Made by a program: the position numbers and the translations under genes | From: Martinezella lusitana | GTDB lineage: Bacteria > Pseudomonadota > Alphaproteobacteria > Rhizobiales > Rhizobiaceae | DNA length: 64,000 nucleotides | Direction of reading: 5' to 3' | Assembly: GCF_014207095.1 (NCBI RefSeq) | Contig: NZ_JACHBG010000002.1 | Location: 62,001 to 126,000 of the forward strand | In this document: one piece after another, positions 44,405 through 53,715 of the stretch | How positions within the stretch are numbered: position 1 is the first letter of the stretch | Layout of the letters: each line of letters begins with the position of its first letter | The notes under the pieces: model-generated | Told to the model about the DNA's origin: nothing | The model's input: the letters and a program-made list of their open reading frames with translations, nothing else | Database searches by the model: none

Positions 44405-45220
44405 CTAAATATTCTGATCCATCGTTTCGGCCGGGATCTCGTCGGCGCGATGGATACGGACGACTACTGCAGGCACGCCGGCGACGGTGCAATGCGCTGG
44501 GACCGCCTTCACCACGACGCTGCCGGCCGCAACCTTGCTGAAGGCGCCGACCTCGATGTTACCCAGGATCTTGGCACCGGCGCCGATCATCACGCCGTGG
44601 CGGATTTTCGGGTGGCGGTCACCGCTTTCCTTGCCGGTGCCGCCGAGGGTGACGTTCTGCAGGATGGAGACTTCGTCTTCGATGACGGCGGTTTCGCCGA
44701 TGACGATGCCGGAGCCGTGGTCCAGCATGATCGAGGTGCCGATCTTCGCCGCCGGGTGGATATCCGGGCCGAAGACGAGCGAGACTAGATTGGAAAGCCA
44801 GATCGCAATTTCCTTGCGGCCTTCCGTCCAGAGTGCATGCGCGATGCGGTGCGTCTGCAGGGCATGAAAGCCCTTGAGGTTCAGGAGCGCATGCAGATAG
44901 GTGGTGCAGGCGGGGTCGCGCGTGCGCACGGCAATGAGATCGGCCTCAGTCGCCTGCAGGATCGCCGGATGCCGGCTCAGCACATCGCAGAGTAGCGACA
45001 ACAGGTCATCATGCTCGATCCGGACCACACAGAGGCGTGCGGCAAGCACATGGGCGAGGCCATCGGCATCGGAAGTGTTGGCGAGCAATTGCGCCCGCAG
45101 CAGCGGCGCAAGCGTCGGCTCGCGCTCCGCAAGCTGGGTAGCCTCGCAACGGATCACATCCCAGACGTTTTCGTCGAGGGCAGAGGAATTTCCGGCAATG
45201 GCCGTTCCTGACTGAGGCAT
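44405..45220 (-). CDS. cysE: serine O-acetyltransferase
   Basis: Makes O-acetylserine from serine and acetyl-CoA, the first step of cysteine synthesis. 271 residues, the normal length. An N-terminal helical domain (about 1-150) is followed by left-handed hexapeptide repeats (HPAAKIGTSIMLDHGSGIVIG, then VSILQNVTLGGTGKESGDRHPKI, then GAKILGNIEVGAFSKVAAGSVV). The active-site His of LDHGSG and the HPKI segment are intact. The start ATG follows a repeat-rich leader; the end faces copy B of the dispersed repeat. Confidence 0.94.
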   Translation of the reverse strand: MPQSGTAIAGNSSALDENVWDVIRCEATQLAEREPTLAPLLRAQLLANTSDADGLAHVLAARLCVVRIEHDDLLSLLCDVLSRHPAILQATEADLIAVRTRDPACTTYLHALLNLKGFHALQTHRIAHALWTEGRKEIAIWLSNLVSLVFGPDIHPAAKIGTSIMLDHGSGIVIGETAVIEDEVSILQNVTLGGTGKESGDRHPKIRHGVMIGAGAKILGNIEVGAFSKVAAGSVVVKAVPAHCTVAGVPAVVVRIHRADEIPAETMDQNI

Positions 45221-45239
45221 GATCCTGTCTTTCTGTTCA

Positions 45240-45322
45240 GAGCGGTTCAGCGCCTCATGGGGTCGCTCAACCGCTCCATTTATTTGCGTTCACGCGATTC
45301 CAGACGGAAAACGCGCTCCGCC
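45240..45322. repeat. inverted repeat plus copy C of the dispersed repeat, upstream of cysE
   Basis: 45240-45252 and 45264-45276 are near-perfect 13-base inverted arms (GAGCGGTTCAGCG against CGCTCAACCGCTC, one mismatch). 45293-45322 has CGCGATTCCAGACGGAAAAC, the diverged core of the dispersed element. This lies between the WD40 gene (ends 45334) and cysE (starts 45220) on the reverse strand. Confidence 0.55.
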
Positions 45323-45333
45323 GCTTCCTCATC

Positions 45334-46323
45334 TCAAGCCGAAACGTCGACGACACCGCAGTCGCCGGCTTCGGAAGCGAAAGCGAGCAGCTTGCCGGAC
45401 TTGCTCCAGCTCATCGCGGTGATCGCACCCTTGCCCGGCCGGCGCAAGAGCGCCTCCTTGGCATCGCCGACGCGAATCGCCAGGATCATGCCGTCGATGA
45501 AGCCGATGGCGAGGATATCTTCGGCGGGGTGGAACTTCACGCAGGTGGCCATGATATTGGCACGGCTGCCGAGTTCGAGCGGTGCCTTGCCCATCGGGCC
45601 ATCCTTGCCCTGGAAGGGCCAGACGATGGCAGCCGGTGCGCCCGACGAGGCTAGCCATTTGCCCTTGTTGGACCAGGAGAGCGACTTCACCTTGGCGGGG
45701 TAGCCCGTCATGCGCATGTGGCGGGCTTCGGCGCCCGGCTTGGCATCCAGCTTCCAGCCGTGCAGGGCATTTTCCTGCATGGTGGTGACGATGAACTGGC
45801 CGTCCGGCGAGAAGGTGACGCTGGTATGGGCACCTTTCCATTCCAGATTGACCGGTTGCGCGCTCATCCCGACCCAATGCAGCGACACGCCATTGTAACG
45901 GGCGACGGCGACGCGCAGTCCCTTGGGGGCAAAGGCGATGCCCTCGACGGTGCGTTCTTCCGGAAACTCCTTCGCGGTGCCATCGGACAGGCGCACGAAG
46001 GTGCTCTTGCCGTAGGAATAGGCGACGGCGCCTTGCGGGCCGGCGGCCAGTTGGCTGATCCATTTGCGCGGGGCTTCGGCCAGAACCGTTGCACTGCCAT
46101 CTGCTGCAATCCGCAGGACCTTGCCGTCCTCGCCGCCCGAGATCAGGCTTTCGCTATAGGGATCGCGGATGCAGGTCAGCATCCCCTTATGAACTTCCGT
46201 GACTTTGTCCCCGCCTTCCAGGCGGTGGATCGTGCCGGCGGCGCTGGCGAAGAGGGGGGTGTCACCTAAAAATTCGACGGCCAGAACGTGGCCGTCGATA
46301 TCAAGCGGAGCAACAGTCGGCAT
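45334..46323 (-). CDS. WD40 repeat protein in the COG0523 GTPase operon
   Basis: 329 residues with about seven WD40-like blades (PLFASAAGTIHRLEGGDK, LISGGEDGKVLRIAADG, SVTFSPDGQFIVTTMQENALHGWKLD, SLSWSNKGKWLASSGAPAAIVWPFQG, VKFHPAEDILAIGFIDGMILAI, AMSWSKSGKLLAFASEAGDCGV). No signal peptide, so likely cytoplasmic and a protein-binding scaffold. Its start codon overlaps the GTPase stop (TGATG), so the two are co-translated. In rhizobia and relatives this partner is typical of zinc-regulated COG0523 operons; a role in metal handling with the GTPase is inferred. Confidence 0.82.
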   Translation of the reverse strand: MPTVAPLDIDGHVLAVEFLGDTPLFASAAGTIHRLEGGDKVTEVHKGMLTCIRDPYSESLISGGEDGKVLRIAADGSATVLAEAPRKWISQLAAGPQGAVAYSYGKSTFVRLSDGTAKEFPEERTVEGIAFAPKGLRVAVARYNGVSLHWVGMSAQPVNLEWKGAHTSVTFSPDGQFIVTTMQENALHGWKLDAKPGAEARHMRMTGYPAKVKSLSWSNKGKWLASSGAPAAIVWPFQGKDGPMGKAPLELGSRANIMATCVKFHPAEDILAIGFIDGMILAIRVGDAKEALLRRPGKGAITAMSWSKSGKLLAFASEAGDCGVVDVSA

Positions 46324-47423
46324 CAGGCAGACGCCTCGCAGGCCTTGAAGCTTGCTTCCAGCTTTTCGCGGTCAAGCTCGCGGCCGATGAAGACGAGACG
46401 GCTTTCATGCTTCTCGCCGTCCTTCCAGGGGCGCTGATGATCGCCTTCGATGATCATGTGTACGCCCTGAACAACGTAGCGCTCCGGGTCGTCCTTGAAG
46501 GCGATGATGCCCTTGAGGCGCAGGATGTTCGGGCCCTGCACCTGCGTGATCTTCTGGATCCAGGGGAAGAAGCGTTCGGCATTCATCTCGCCGCCGCGCA
46601 GCGAAACCGATTGTACGGTCACGTCATGGATCGGCGACGGGGCGTGGTGATGATGGTCGTGACCGTGGTCATGATCATGGTGATGATGATCGTGGTCATG
46701 GTGGTGGTGATCGTGGCCGTGGTCGTGATCGCAATCCGGGCCGCAGACATGATCCTCGTGGCCGTGCTCAAGGAAGTGCGGATCGTTTTCAAGCGCACGC
46801 TCCAGATTGAACGCGCCCTGGTTCAGCACGCGGGCGAGATCGACGCCGGAACGGGTCGTCTTATAAACGCGGGCAGCCGGGTTGATGGCGCGGACGACGT
46901 CCTCGATCTGGGCCAGCTCTTCCGGCGATACGAGATCGGACTTGTTGATGACGACGACATCGGCAAAAGCGATCTGGTCTTCAGCTTCGCGGCTGTCCTT
47001 CAGGCGCAGCGGCAGATGCTTGGCATCGACGAGTGCAACGACGGCATCAAGCTCGGTTTTGGCGCGGACATCGTCGTCCATGAAGAAGGTCTGGGCGACT
47101 GGAACCGGATCGGCAAGGCCCGTCGTTTCGACGATGATGCCGTCAAAGCGGCCGGGGCGGCGCATCAGGCCTTCGACGACGCGGATGAGGTCGCCGCGAA
47201 CGGTGCAGCAGACACAGCCATTGTTCATTTCGTAGATTTCTTCGTCCGACTCGACAATGAGGTCGTTGTCGATGCCGATCTCGCCGAATTCGTTGACGAT
47301 GACGGCGTATTTCTTGCCGTGATTTTCGGACAGGATGCGGTTCAGCAGCGTCGTCTTGCCCGCACCGAGATAGCCGGTGAGAACGGTGACGGGAATGGGC
47401 TTTTGCGTGGCTGTTTCGGTCAT
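46323..47423 (-). CDS. COG0523 (CobW-type) GTPase with His-rich metal loop
   Basis: 366 residues from ATG 47423. A metallochaperone-like G3E GTPase: P-loop GYLGAGKTT (17-25), zinc-binding CxCC in NGCVCCTV (70-73), base-specificity NKSD (160-163). A very His/Asp-rich loop follows (residues 220-260, encoded at 46644-46766), and a COG0523 C-terminal domain after it. Zinc-linked members deliver or buffer zinc when the metal is scarce. A Zur-like palindrome lies about 90 bases upstream. Co-translated with the WD40 gene. An ATG fourteen codons earlier is possible but less supported. Confidence 0.9.
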   Translation of the reverse strand: MTETATQKPIPVTVLTGYLGAGKTTLLNRILSENHGKKYAVIVNEFGEIGIDNDLIVESDEEIYEMNNGCVCCTVRGDLIRVVEGLMRRPGRFDGIIVETTGLADPVPVAQTFFMDDDVRAKTELDAVVALVDAKHLPLRLKDSREAEDQIAFADVVVINKSDLVSPEELAQIEDVVRAINPAARVYKTTRSGVDLARVLNQGAFNLERALENDPHFLEHGHEDHVCGPDCDHDHGHDHHHHDHDHHHHDHDHGHDHHHHAPSPIHDVTVQSVSLRGGEMNAERFFPWIQKITQVQGPNILRLKGIIAFKDDPERYVVQGVHMIIEGDHQRPWKDGEKHESRLVFIGRELDREKLEASFKACEASA

Positions 47424-47511
47424 GGGAGCCTCGAAATATGGAAGGTTGCCCCGGGGAGCAGACATTGGTCGGGTTCCATATAAGGAGTTGGCGACCTCAG
47501 TTCAAAGGCTT

Positions 47512-47530
47512 TTATATGTTATAAGATCAC
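47512..47530. promoter_or_regulatory. Zur-like zinc-response box
   Basis: GTGATCTTATAACATATAA on the reverse strand, an imperfect palindrome around TTATAA, resembles alphaproteobacterial Zur boxes (GTTATAATATAAC type). It is 90-107 bases upstream of the COG0523 GTPase ATG. Zinc-dependent repression is inferred from the site and the gene type. Confidence 0.6.
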
Positions 47531-47563
47531 ATTGGGTTGCCGAGGCGCGGATCGGCGGCAACG

Positions 47564-48355
47564 CTAAGTCAATGTCGAGACATCGAACCGGTCGACATCC
47601 TCAAGCAGTTCGACAAGGCCTTTGACGGAATGCGCGATCAGTCTTTCGCCCTTTTCCGCCGTCGCTGCGCCGGCATTGCCGGCCACGCCCTTTTCGCTGA
47701 GGTCGGACATCTTCCAACCGAAGGCATGAGGGCCGTAGGCACGAAGGTGATTGAAGTCGCGAATGAAATCGGATTGCCGTGATGGAAAATTTGCGGCTTT
47801 CGCCATATCGACCTTCTGCGGATGGAGGGCGAGCATGACGGAGGTTTCGATGTCTCCGCCGTGAATGTCGATGGTCTTGTCGTCAGGCGAGATCAGTCCG
47901 TCGGGTACGCCGAAGCGTGTCCAGCTCGTCGCGACCGCCAGCATATTGAAGCGTACGCGCGCTTCCGTCGCAACGATTGTTATCAGCGGGGAGTTGCCGC
48001 CATGGGCATTCAGCATGACGAATTTGCGGATGCCGATCCCGCTCATGCGCTCGGCAATTCCGAGCCAGCGATTGACGGCCGCGTCAAAGGTTAGCGACTT
48101 CGATCCGGCGACACCCATATGCTCGATCGAGTAGCCGACGGGTTCGGCGGGCAGGAAGGTGATCGGCAGTTTGGCGGGCAAAGCAACCCTGAGGCGTGAG
48201 ACGATGCCTTCGGCGATCAGCGTGTCCGTATCGAAGGGCAGATGGGGGCCGTGTTGCTCATAGGCGCCAAGTGGCAGCACCGCGATCCATTTTGCCCGTT
48301 CTTCTGGGGGCAGTGTAGCATCATTGTCGTCGAAACGTGGCAAAGGATGCGCCAT
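47564..48355 (-). CDS. creatininase-family amidohydrolase
   Basis: 263 residues. Metal-ligand motifs of the creatininase fold: LPLGAYEQHGPHLPFDTDT (Glu, His, Asp), NAHGGNSPL (His) and HGGDIETSVML (Glu). Family members open creatinine, or act in mycofactocin, FAPy or riboflavin-type pathways (ArfB), so the substrate is not fixed. It stands alone, between the GTPase and a MarR gene that reads the other way. Start ATG 48355 has a weak ribosome binding site. Confidence 0.87.
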   Translation of the reverse strand: MAHPLPRFDDNDATLPPEERAKWIAVLPLGAYEQHGPHLPFDTDTLIAEGIVSRLRVALPAKLPITFLPAEPVGYSIEHMGVAGSKSLTFDAAVNRWLGIAERMSGIGIRKFVMLNAHGGNSPLITIVATEARVRFNMLAVATSWTRFGVPDGLISPDDKTIDIHGGDIETSVMLALHPQKVDMAKAANFPSRQSDFIRDFNHLRAYGPHAFGWKMSDLSEKGVAGNAGAATAEKGERLIAHSVKGLVELLEDVDRFDVSTLT

Positions 48356-48441
48356 CTGAGGGGGTGCCTCTTGTTTATGTCAATAACCTGCGCAATGTCA
48401 TAGCGTGATGGCGCATCGGCGAAAAGGTCAACGGAATCACG

Positions 48442-48954
48442 ATGGGTAAGAAGAACAAGGTCGGGAAGAAAAGTAAGTCAGGTAAGAAGAAGGATCACCG
48501 GGACTACACGCTTGCCGATTTGTCGCCGGCACTGACGCAGGCGGCACGTTCGATGCGTACGGTGATGACCCGCAGCCTGACGGCGAGCGGCCTCTATGCC
48601 GGGCAAGACGGTGTCATTCTTGCCCTGGCTGCGAGCGATGGTCTTCCGGCCGGCTCGCTAGCGCAGAAACTCGGCGTCAAGGCGCCGACGATGACCCGCA
48701 CCATCGGCCGCATGGAGGCGCAAGGCTTCGTCGAACGGCGGCCGGATGCCGAAGATGCGCGCCTGACGAAGGTCTATCTCACCGAAACGGGCCGAAACAG
48801 CGTCAGCGAGATCGAAAGCTCCGCCGCCAGCTGCGATGAGCTCGCAACACGCGGCTTCTCGGAAAAAGACATTCGCTCGCTCGTTCGGTTGCTCAAGGCA
48901 ATCGAGAACAACCTTCAGGCGGGTGATGACGAGGAAGACGATGAGGAAATCTGA
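48442..48954 (+). CDS. MarR-family regulator with charged tails
   Basis: 170 residues. A lysine-rich N-terminal tail (about 1-22: MGKKNKVGKKSKSGKKKDH), the MarR winged helix domain (about 25-155; SLAQKLGVKAPTMTRTIGRMEAQGFVERRPDAEDARLTKVYLT in outline), and a very acidic C-terminal tail (DDEEDDEEI). The opposite charges at the two ends are unusual for the family and might fold on each other or on DNA. Its target is unknown; the next gene is a LacI-type regulator. Confidence 0.86.
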   Translation: MGKKNKVGKKSKSGKKKDHRDYTLADLSPALTQAARSMRTVMTRSLTASGLYAGQDGVILALAASDGLPAGSLAQKLGVKAPTMTRTIGRMEAQGFVERRPDAEDARLTKVYLTETGRNSVSEIESSAASCDELATRGFSEKDIRSLVRLLKAIENNLQAGDDEEDDEEI

Positions 48955-48985
48955 GTTTCCTCAACAATTCGAGTTGCGCAACGCG

Positions 48986-49000
48986 ATTAAAGCTTTTAAT
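48986..49000. promoter_or_regulatory. LacI-type operator candidate before the LacI gene at 49070
   Basis: ATTAAAGCTTTTAAT is a near-perfect palindrome (one mismatch), in an AT-rich 115-base gap, 69 bases before the GTG. Likely an autoregulatory site. Confidence 0.4.
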
Positions 49001-49069
49001 TAAATATTTTAAATTCCGGAATCGTGAAACGAACGGAATAGGTTACGGCTGCTCACGGGGAGGGAGCGC

Positions 49070-50089
49070 GTGGCGCAAAAGATAAAGCTTTCGACGATTG
49101 CGGAAACGCTTGGCATTTCAACGGCAACTGTATCTCTGGCCTTGCGCGATAGTCCGCTGGTCGCGGTCAACACCCGAGAGAAGATCAAGGATCAGGCGCG
49201 GGCACTCGGCTATATCTACAATCGCCGCGCCGCCAGCCTCAGAACCTCGCGATCGGGTATCATCGGCGTCGTCGTCCACGACATCATGAACCCCTTCTAC
49301 GGGGAAATCCTGAAGGCGATCGAAAGCGAGCTCGACCGCAGCCGCCATACCTTCATCCTGTCCAATCATTATGATTCCGTCGAAAAGCAGCGAACGTTCA
49401 TCGAGACCTTGCTGCAGCTCGGCGGCGATGGCGTCATCATGTCGCCGGCGATCGGCACGCCGCCGGAGGATTTCGAGCTGGCGGAGGAAAACGGCATGCC
49501 GGCCATCCTCGTCGCGCGACAGATCGATGCGCTGGACCTGCCGACCTATCGCGGCGACGACAGCTACGGCATCTCGCTTGCCACCAACCACCTGATCAGC
49601 CTCGGACACCGCACCATTGCGATGATCGGCGGCACGGACCAGACTTCGACGGGGCGCGACCGCTATCAGGGTTACGTCAATGCACTGCGCAAGGCCGGTA
49701 TCGAAGTCGACCCCAATCTGCGCATTCCCGGCGCGCGCTCCAAGCAGGGCGGATTCGAGGCGGCGGTGCACTTCCTGTCGCTGCCGCAAAAGCCGACGGC
49801 GGCCGTCTGCTGGAACGATCTCGTCGCCATCGGCCTCATGAACGGCATTTCCCGCGCCGGCCTTGTGCCCGGAGGGGATATTTCGGTCACCGGCTATGAC
49901 GATCTGGAGGAGGCGGCGATCGCAACGCCGGCGCTGACGACGGTGTGGAACGGTCAGGCCGAAGTCGGAAGGCTTGCCGCGCGGGCGCTTTTGGATAGGC
50001 TGGCCGGAAGCCATGAGCCGGATGGTATCCATCTCATCAAGCCGGAAATGCGTATCCGACAGTCGACGGCTCCTTATAAGGCTCGCTAG
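49070..50089 (+). CDS. LacI-family transcriptional regulator
   Basis: 339 residues from GTG 49070, preceded by GGGAGGGAG. Helix-turn-helix KLSTIAETLGISTATVSLALRDSP, hinge RRAASLRTSRS, and the type-I periplasmic-like sugar domain (IIGVVVHDIMNPFYGEILKAIE, GGDISVTGYDDLEEAAIATPALTTV). The downstream gene, 134 bases on, encodes a 2-hydroxyacid dehydrogenase, which it may regulate. Effector unknown. Confidence 0.9.
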   Translation: MAQKIKLSTIAETLGISTATVSLALRDSPLVAVNTREKIKDQARALGYIYNRRAASLRTSRSGIIGVVVHDIMNPFYGEILKAIESELDRSRHTFILSNHYDSVEKQRTFIETLLQLGGDGVIMSPAIGTPPEDFELAEENGMPAILVARQIDALDLPTYRGDDSYGISLATNHLISLGHRTIAMIGGTDQTSTGRDRYQGYVNALRKAGIEVDPNLRIPGARSKQGGFEAAVHFLSLPQKPTAAVCWNDLVAIGLMNGISRAGLVPGGDISVTGYDDLEEAAIATPALTTVWNGQAEVGRLAARALLDRLAGSHEPDGIHLIKPEMRIRQSTAPYKAR

Positions 50090-50139
50090 AGTAATTCGGC
50101 CCTTCACGGGATCGTGGAAGCGCTCTATCTCATTGTTCG

Positions 50140-50180
50140 GCGCAATTCCGGACGGGAAGGCGCTGCCCGCTTTTCCCGGG
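50140..50180 (+). repeat. dispersed intergenic repeat, copy D
   Basis: GCGCAATTCCGGACGGGAAG, then CGCTGCCCGCTTTTCCCGG, a diverged reverse-orientation copy of the element seen at 9935 and 44361. It lies between the LacI gene and the dehydrogenase gene. Confidence 0.55.
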
Positions 50181-50223
50181 GCTGCTCCACGAGCGCCGAA
50201 CCGTATCTCAAGAGGAAAGATTC

Positions 50224-51192
50224 ATGCCCGATAACCGCATTGCCGTCCTCGTTCCGGGGAAGATACATCCGCGTGTGCTCGAAAGGCTTGGAAAGCAGTT
50301 CGATGTTATTTCGGTCGATCGCGGCAACGGCCCGAAGGTCGATGCGGATACGGCGGGGCGGGTGCGGGGTGTTGCTGTCGGAGGTGGCTTCGATGCTGCA
50401 TGGATCGATTCCTTCCCGAATCTCGAAGTCATCGCCAATTTCGGCGTGGGCTATGATGGCATCGATGTCAAGCATGCCGCCTCCAAGGGGATCGTGGTCA
50501 CCAACACCCCCGATGTTCTCAATGACGAGGTCGCCGATACTGCGATCGCCTTGCTGCTGAACACGCTGCGCCAGTTTCCGAAGGCGGAAGACTGGCTGCG
50601 CGAGGGGCGCTGGGCAAAAGAAGGGGCATTTCCACTCTCCCGCTTCTCGATGAAGGGACGTCGTGTCGGTATCAACGGCCTCGGCCGCATCGGCCTGGAG
50701 ATTGCGAGACGGCTCGAGCCCTTCAAGGTGAGGATCGGCTATCACACGCGCTCGCCGCGTGACTCGCTGCCTTACGATTACTATCCGACACTTAAGGAAA
50801 TGGCTCAATCGGTGGACACGCTGATCTCCATCGTGCCGAAGACGCCGGAGACGCACAAAGTCATCAACGCCGAGATCCTGTCGGCACTCGGACCGCAAGG
50901 CGTGTTCATCAATGTCGGTCGCGGCTGGTCAGTCGATGACGATGCGCTGATCGCTGCGCTCGGCAATGGCACGCTCGGAGCCGCCGGCCTCGACGTGTTC
51001 TACGACGAGCCCAACGTCCCGGCCGGCTATCTCGCGCTGAAGAATGTTTCGCTGTTGCCGCATGTGGCATCCGCTTCAATGCCGACGCGCGATGCCATGG
51101 CCGACCTTGTGGTCGATAACATCATCGAATGGTTCGCAAAGGGCCAGCCGTTGACACCGGTGCCGGAAACGCCGGTCAAGCCGCGCGGCTGA
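50224..51192 (+). CDS. D-2-hydroxyacid dehydrogenase (glyoxylate/hydroxypyruvate reductase type)
   Basis: 322 residues, NAD(P)-dependent. Rossmann motif GLGRIGLEIARRLEPF, and the catalytic trio: Arg in INVGRGWSVDDDAL, Glu in DVFYDEPNVP and His in LLPHVASAS. The NAD(P)-specificity segment is YHTRSPRDSLPYDY; the Arg next to the cofactor ribose suggests NADPH. Closest in style to GhrB-type glyoxylate/hydroxypyruvate or 2-ketogluconate reductases. AAGAGGAAAG precedes the ATG. Probably controlled by the LacI protein upstream; substrate unknown. Confidence 0.9.
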   Translation: MPDNRIAVLVPGKIHPRVLERLGKQFDVISVDRGNGPKVDADTAGRVRGVAVGGGFDAAWIDSFPNLEVIANFGVGYDGIDVKHAASKGIVVTNTPDVLNDEVADTAIALLLNTLRQFPKAEDWLREGRWAKEGAFPLSRFSMKGRRVGINGLGRIGLEIARRLEPFKVRIGYHTRSPRDSLPYDYYPTLKEMAQSVDTLISIVPKTPETHKVINAEILSALGPQGVFINVGRGWSVDDDALIAALGNGTLGAAGLDVFYDEPNVPAGYLALKNVSLLPHVASASMPTRDAMADLVVDNIIEWFAKGQPLTPVPETPVKPRG

Positions 51193-51275
51193 TCATACGG
51201 CCCCATGCCGACGAAGCATCCGGAGGAAAATTGCGCCGCGATTTTCCTCCTGTATATGCCGGCGACAGGGAAATG

Positions 51276-51312
51276 GAGCGTTTTCGCGATCCGACGAAAG
51301 GCTGAAACGCTC
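51276..51312. terminator. inverted repeat between convergent genes
   Basis: GAGCGTTT (51276-51283) and AAACGCTC (51305-51312) are perfect eight-base arms, at the ends of the dehydrogenase and amidotransferase genes. It touches the last base of the amidotransferase gene. There is no T run. Confidence 0.4.
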
Positions 51313-52082
51313 TATTGGGCGGCGGCGAGCCGCTCTTTGCTGGCAGTATAGTCGTGAACGGCGTCGCCGAAGGCGGTGAAGAGCTTGAGCGACGGCGAAT
51401 CCGTCTCGGCCCAATATTCCGGATGCCATTGCACGCCGACGGCAAAGGCCTTGGCGCCGATAACGGAGACGGCCTCGATGGTGCCGTCTTCGGCCAATGC
51501 TTCCACCTGCAGCCTCGGTGCCGTATTCGCGATCGCCTGGCGATGCAGCGAGTTCACGCGCACTTCGCCCGGTCCGACGACACGGGCGATGCACGAACCT
51601 TCCTTGACGAAGACGCTCTGGCGGATCGAATACATCGTGTCGCGGTCGACATTCTGCGGCTTGCGATGATCCCATATGCCAGGCTGATCCTGGATTTCAC
51701 TGGCGAGCGTGCCGCCGAGAGCAACATTCAGCTCCTGAATGCCGCGACAGATGGCGAGCATGGGGATCGCGCGCTCGATGGCACGGCGAATGAGCGGCAG
51801 CGACGTCGCATCGCGCGCCGGATCGAAGGGACCGTCGCTGTCCTTGGCTTCCTTGCCATAGAGCGACGGATGCACGTTGCTCGCCGAGCCGGAGACGAGC
51901 AAGCCGTCGACGCGGTCTAAAATGGCGTCGGCATCGTTGTCTTCTTCAAGTGCAGGAACGATCAGGGCCATCAGTCCCGCAGCCTTCACGGCGGCGCGGA
52001 CATATTGCAGCTGCACCGCATGCCAGCTTGTCCCGTCGAACTCGCGGATATCGGCGGGGATGGCGATGATCGGTCTGGACAT
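51312..52082 (-). CDS. class I glutamine amidotransferase-like hydrolase (PuuD-type)
   Basis: 256 residues. Nucleophile Cys in LAICRGIQELNVALGG and catalytic His/Glu in VQWHPEYWAETD; the beginning IIAIPADIREFDGTSWHAV is typical. Gamma-glutamyl-GABA hydrolases of this class release GABA or related amines from gamma-glutamylated putrescine products. It is far from the ornithine decarboxylase gene and has no puu neighbours here, so the true substrate is uncertain. Divergent from the TRAP binding protein. Confidence 0.85.
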   Translation of the reverse strand: MSRPIIAIPADIREFDGTSWHAVQLQYVRAAVKAAGLMALIVPALEEDNDADAILDRVDGLLVSGSASNVHPSLYGKEAKDSDGPFDPARDATSLPLIRRAIERAIPMLAICRGIQELNVALGGTLASEIQDQPGIWDHRKPQNVDRDTMYSIRQSVFVKEGSCIARVVGPGEVRVNSLHRQAIANTAPRLQVEALAEDGTIEAVSVIGAKAFAVGVQWHPEYWAETDSPSLKLFTAFGDAVHDYTASKERLAAAQ

Positions 52083-52161
52083 TCGAGACTCCGGAATGTG
52101 CGAAAAGAGCTATTTTCTCAGACCCCTGACTGGCGAAGATGTCAATCCGAGGGCGAATTAG

Positions 52162-53484
<1,323 letters not shown>

Positions 53485-53580
53485 TCCGCATTACATAAGT
53501 GTTTAATGATGTTTTGTTTTATTTATTAGTCACTTAAATATTAAGCTGCAGTTGGAATGCACTTGGATCAGTTGCACGAA

Positions 53581-53596
53581 TACGATGCGTATCGTA
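53581..53596. promoter_or_regulatory. short palindrome upstream of the EAL gene
   Basis: TACGAT-GCGT-ATCGTA, six-base arms with a four-base centre, in an AT-rich 231-base gap 120 bases before the GGDEF-EAL start. The factor is unknown. Confidence 0.3.
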
Positions 53597-53715
53597 ACGT
53601 CAACTCAACCTAAGTTACCGGCTTAATTGGAAAATCTGTCTAGATGCGTACTATTTAGGCAATCAAATTTTAAAGTGTTTCACCTAGGGTGTCCGCCGCA
53701 TCAGGGGAACTCTGA

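Noticed and set aside
46407..47483. 358-codon plus-strand frame with a long run of Val and Met
   Set aside because: It is the mirror of the His/Asp-rich loop of the COG0523 GTPase, read in the antisense direction.
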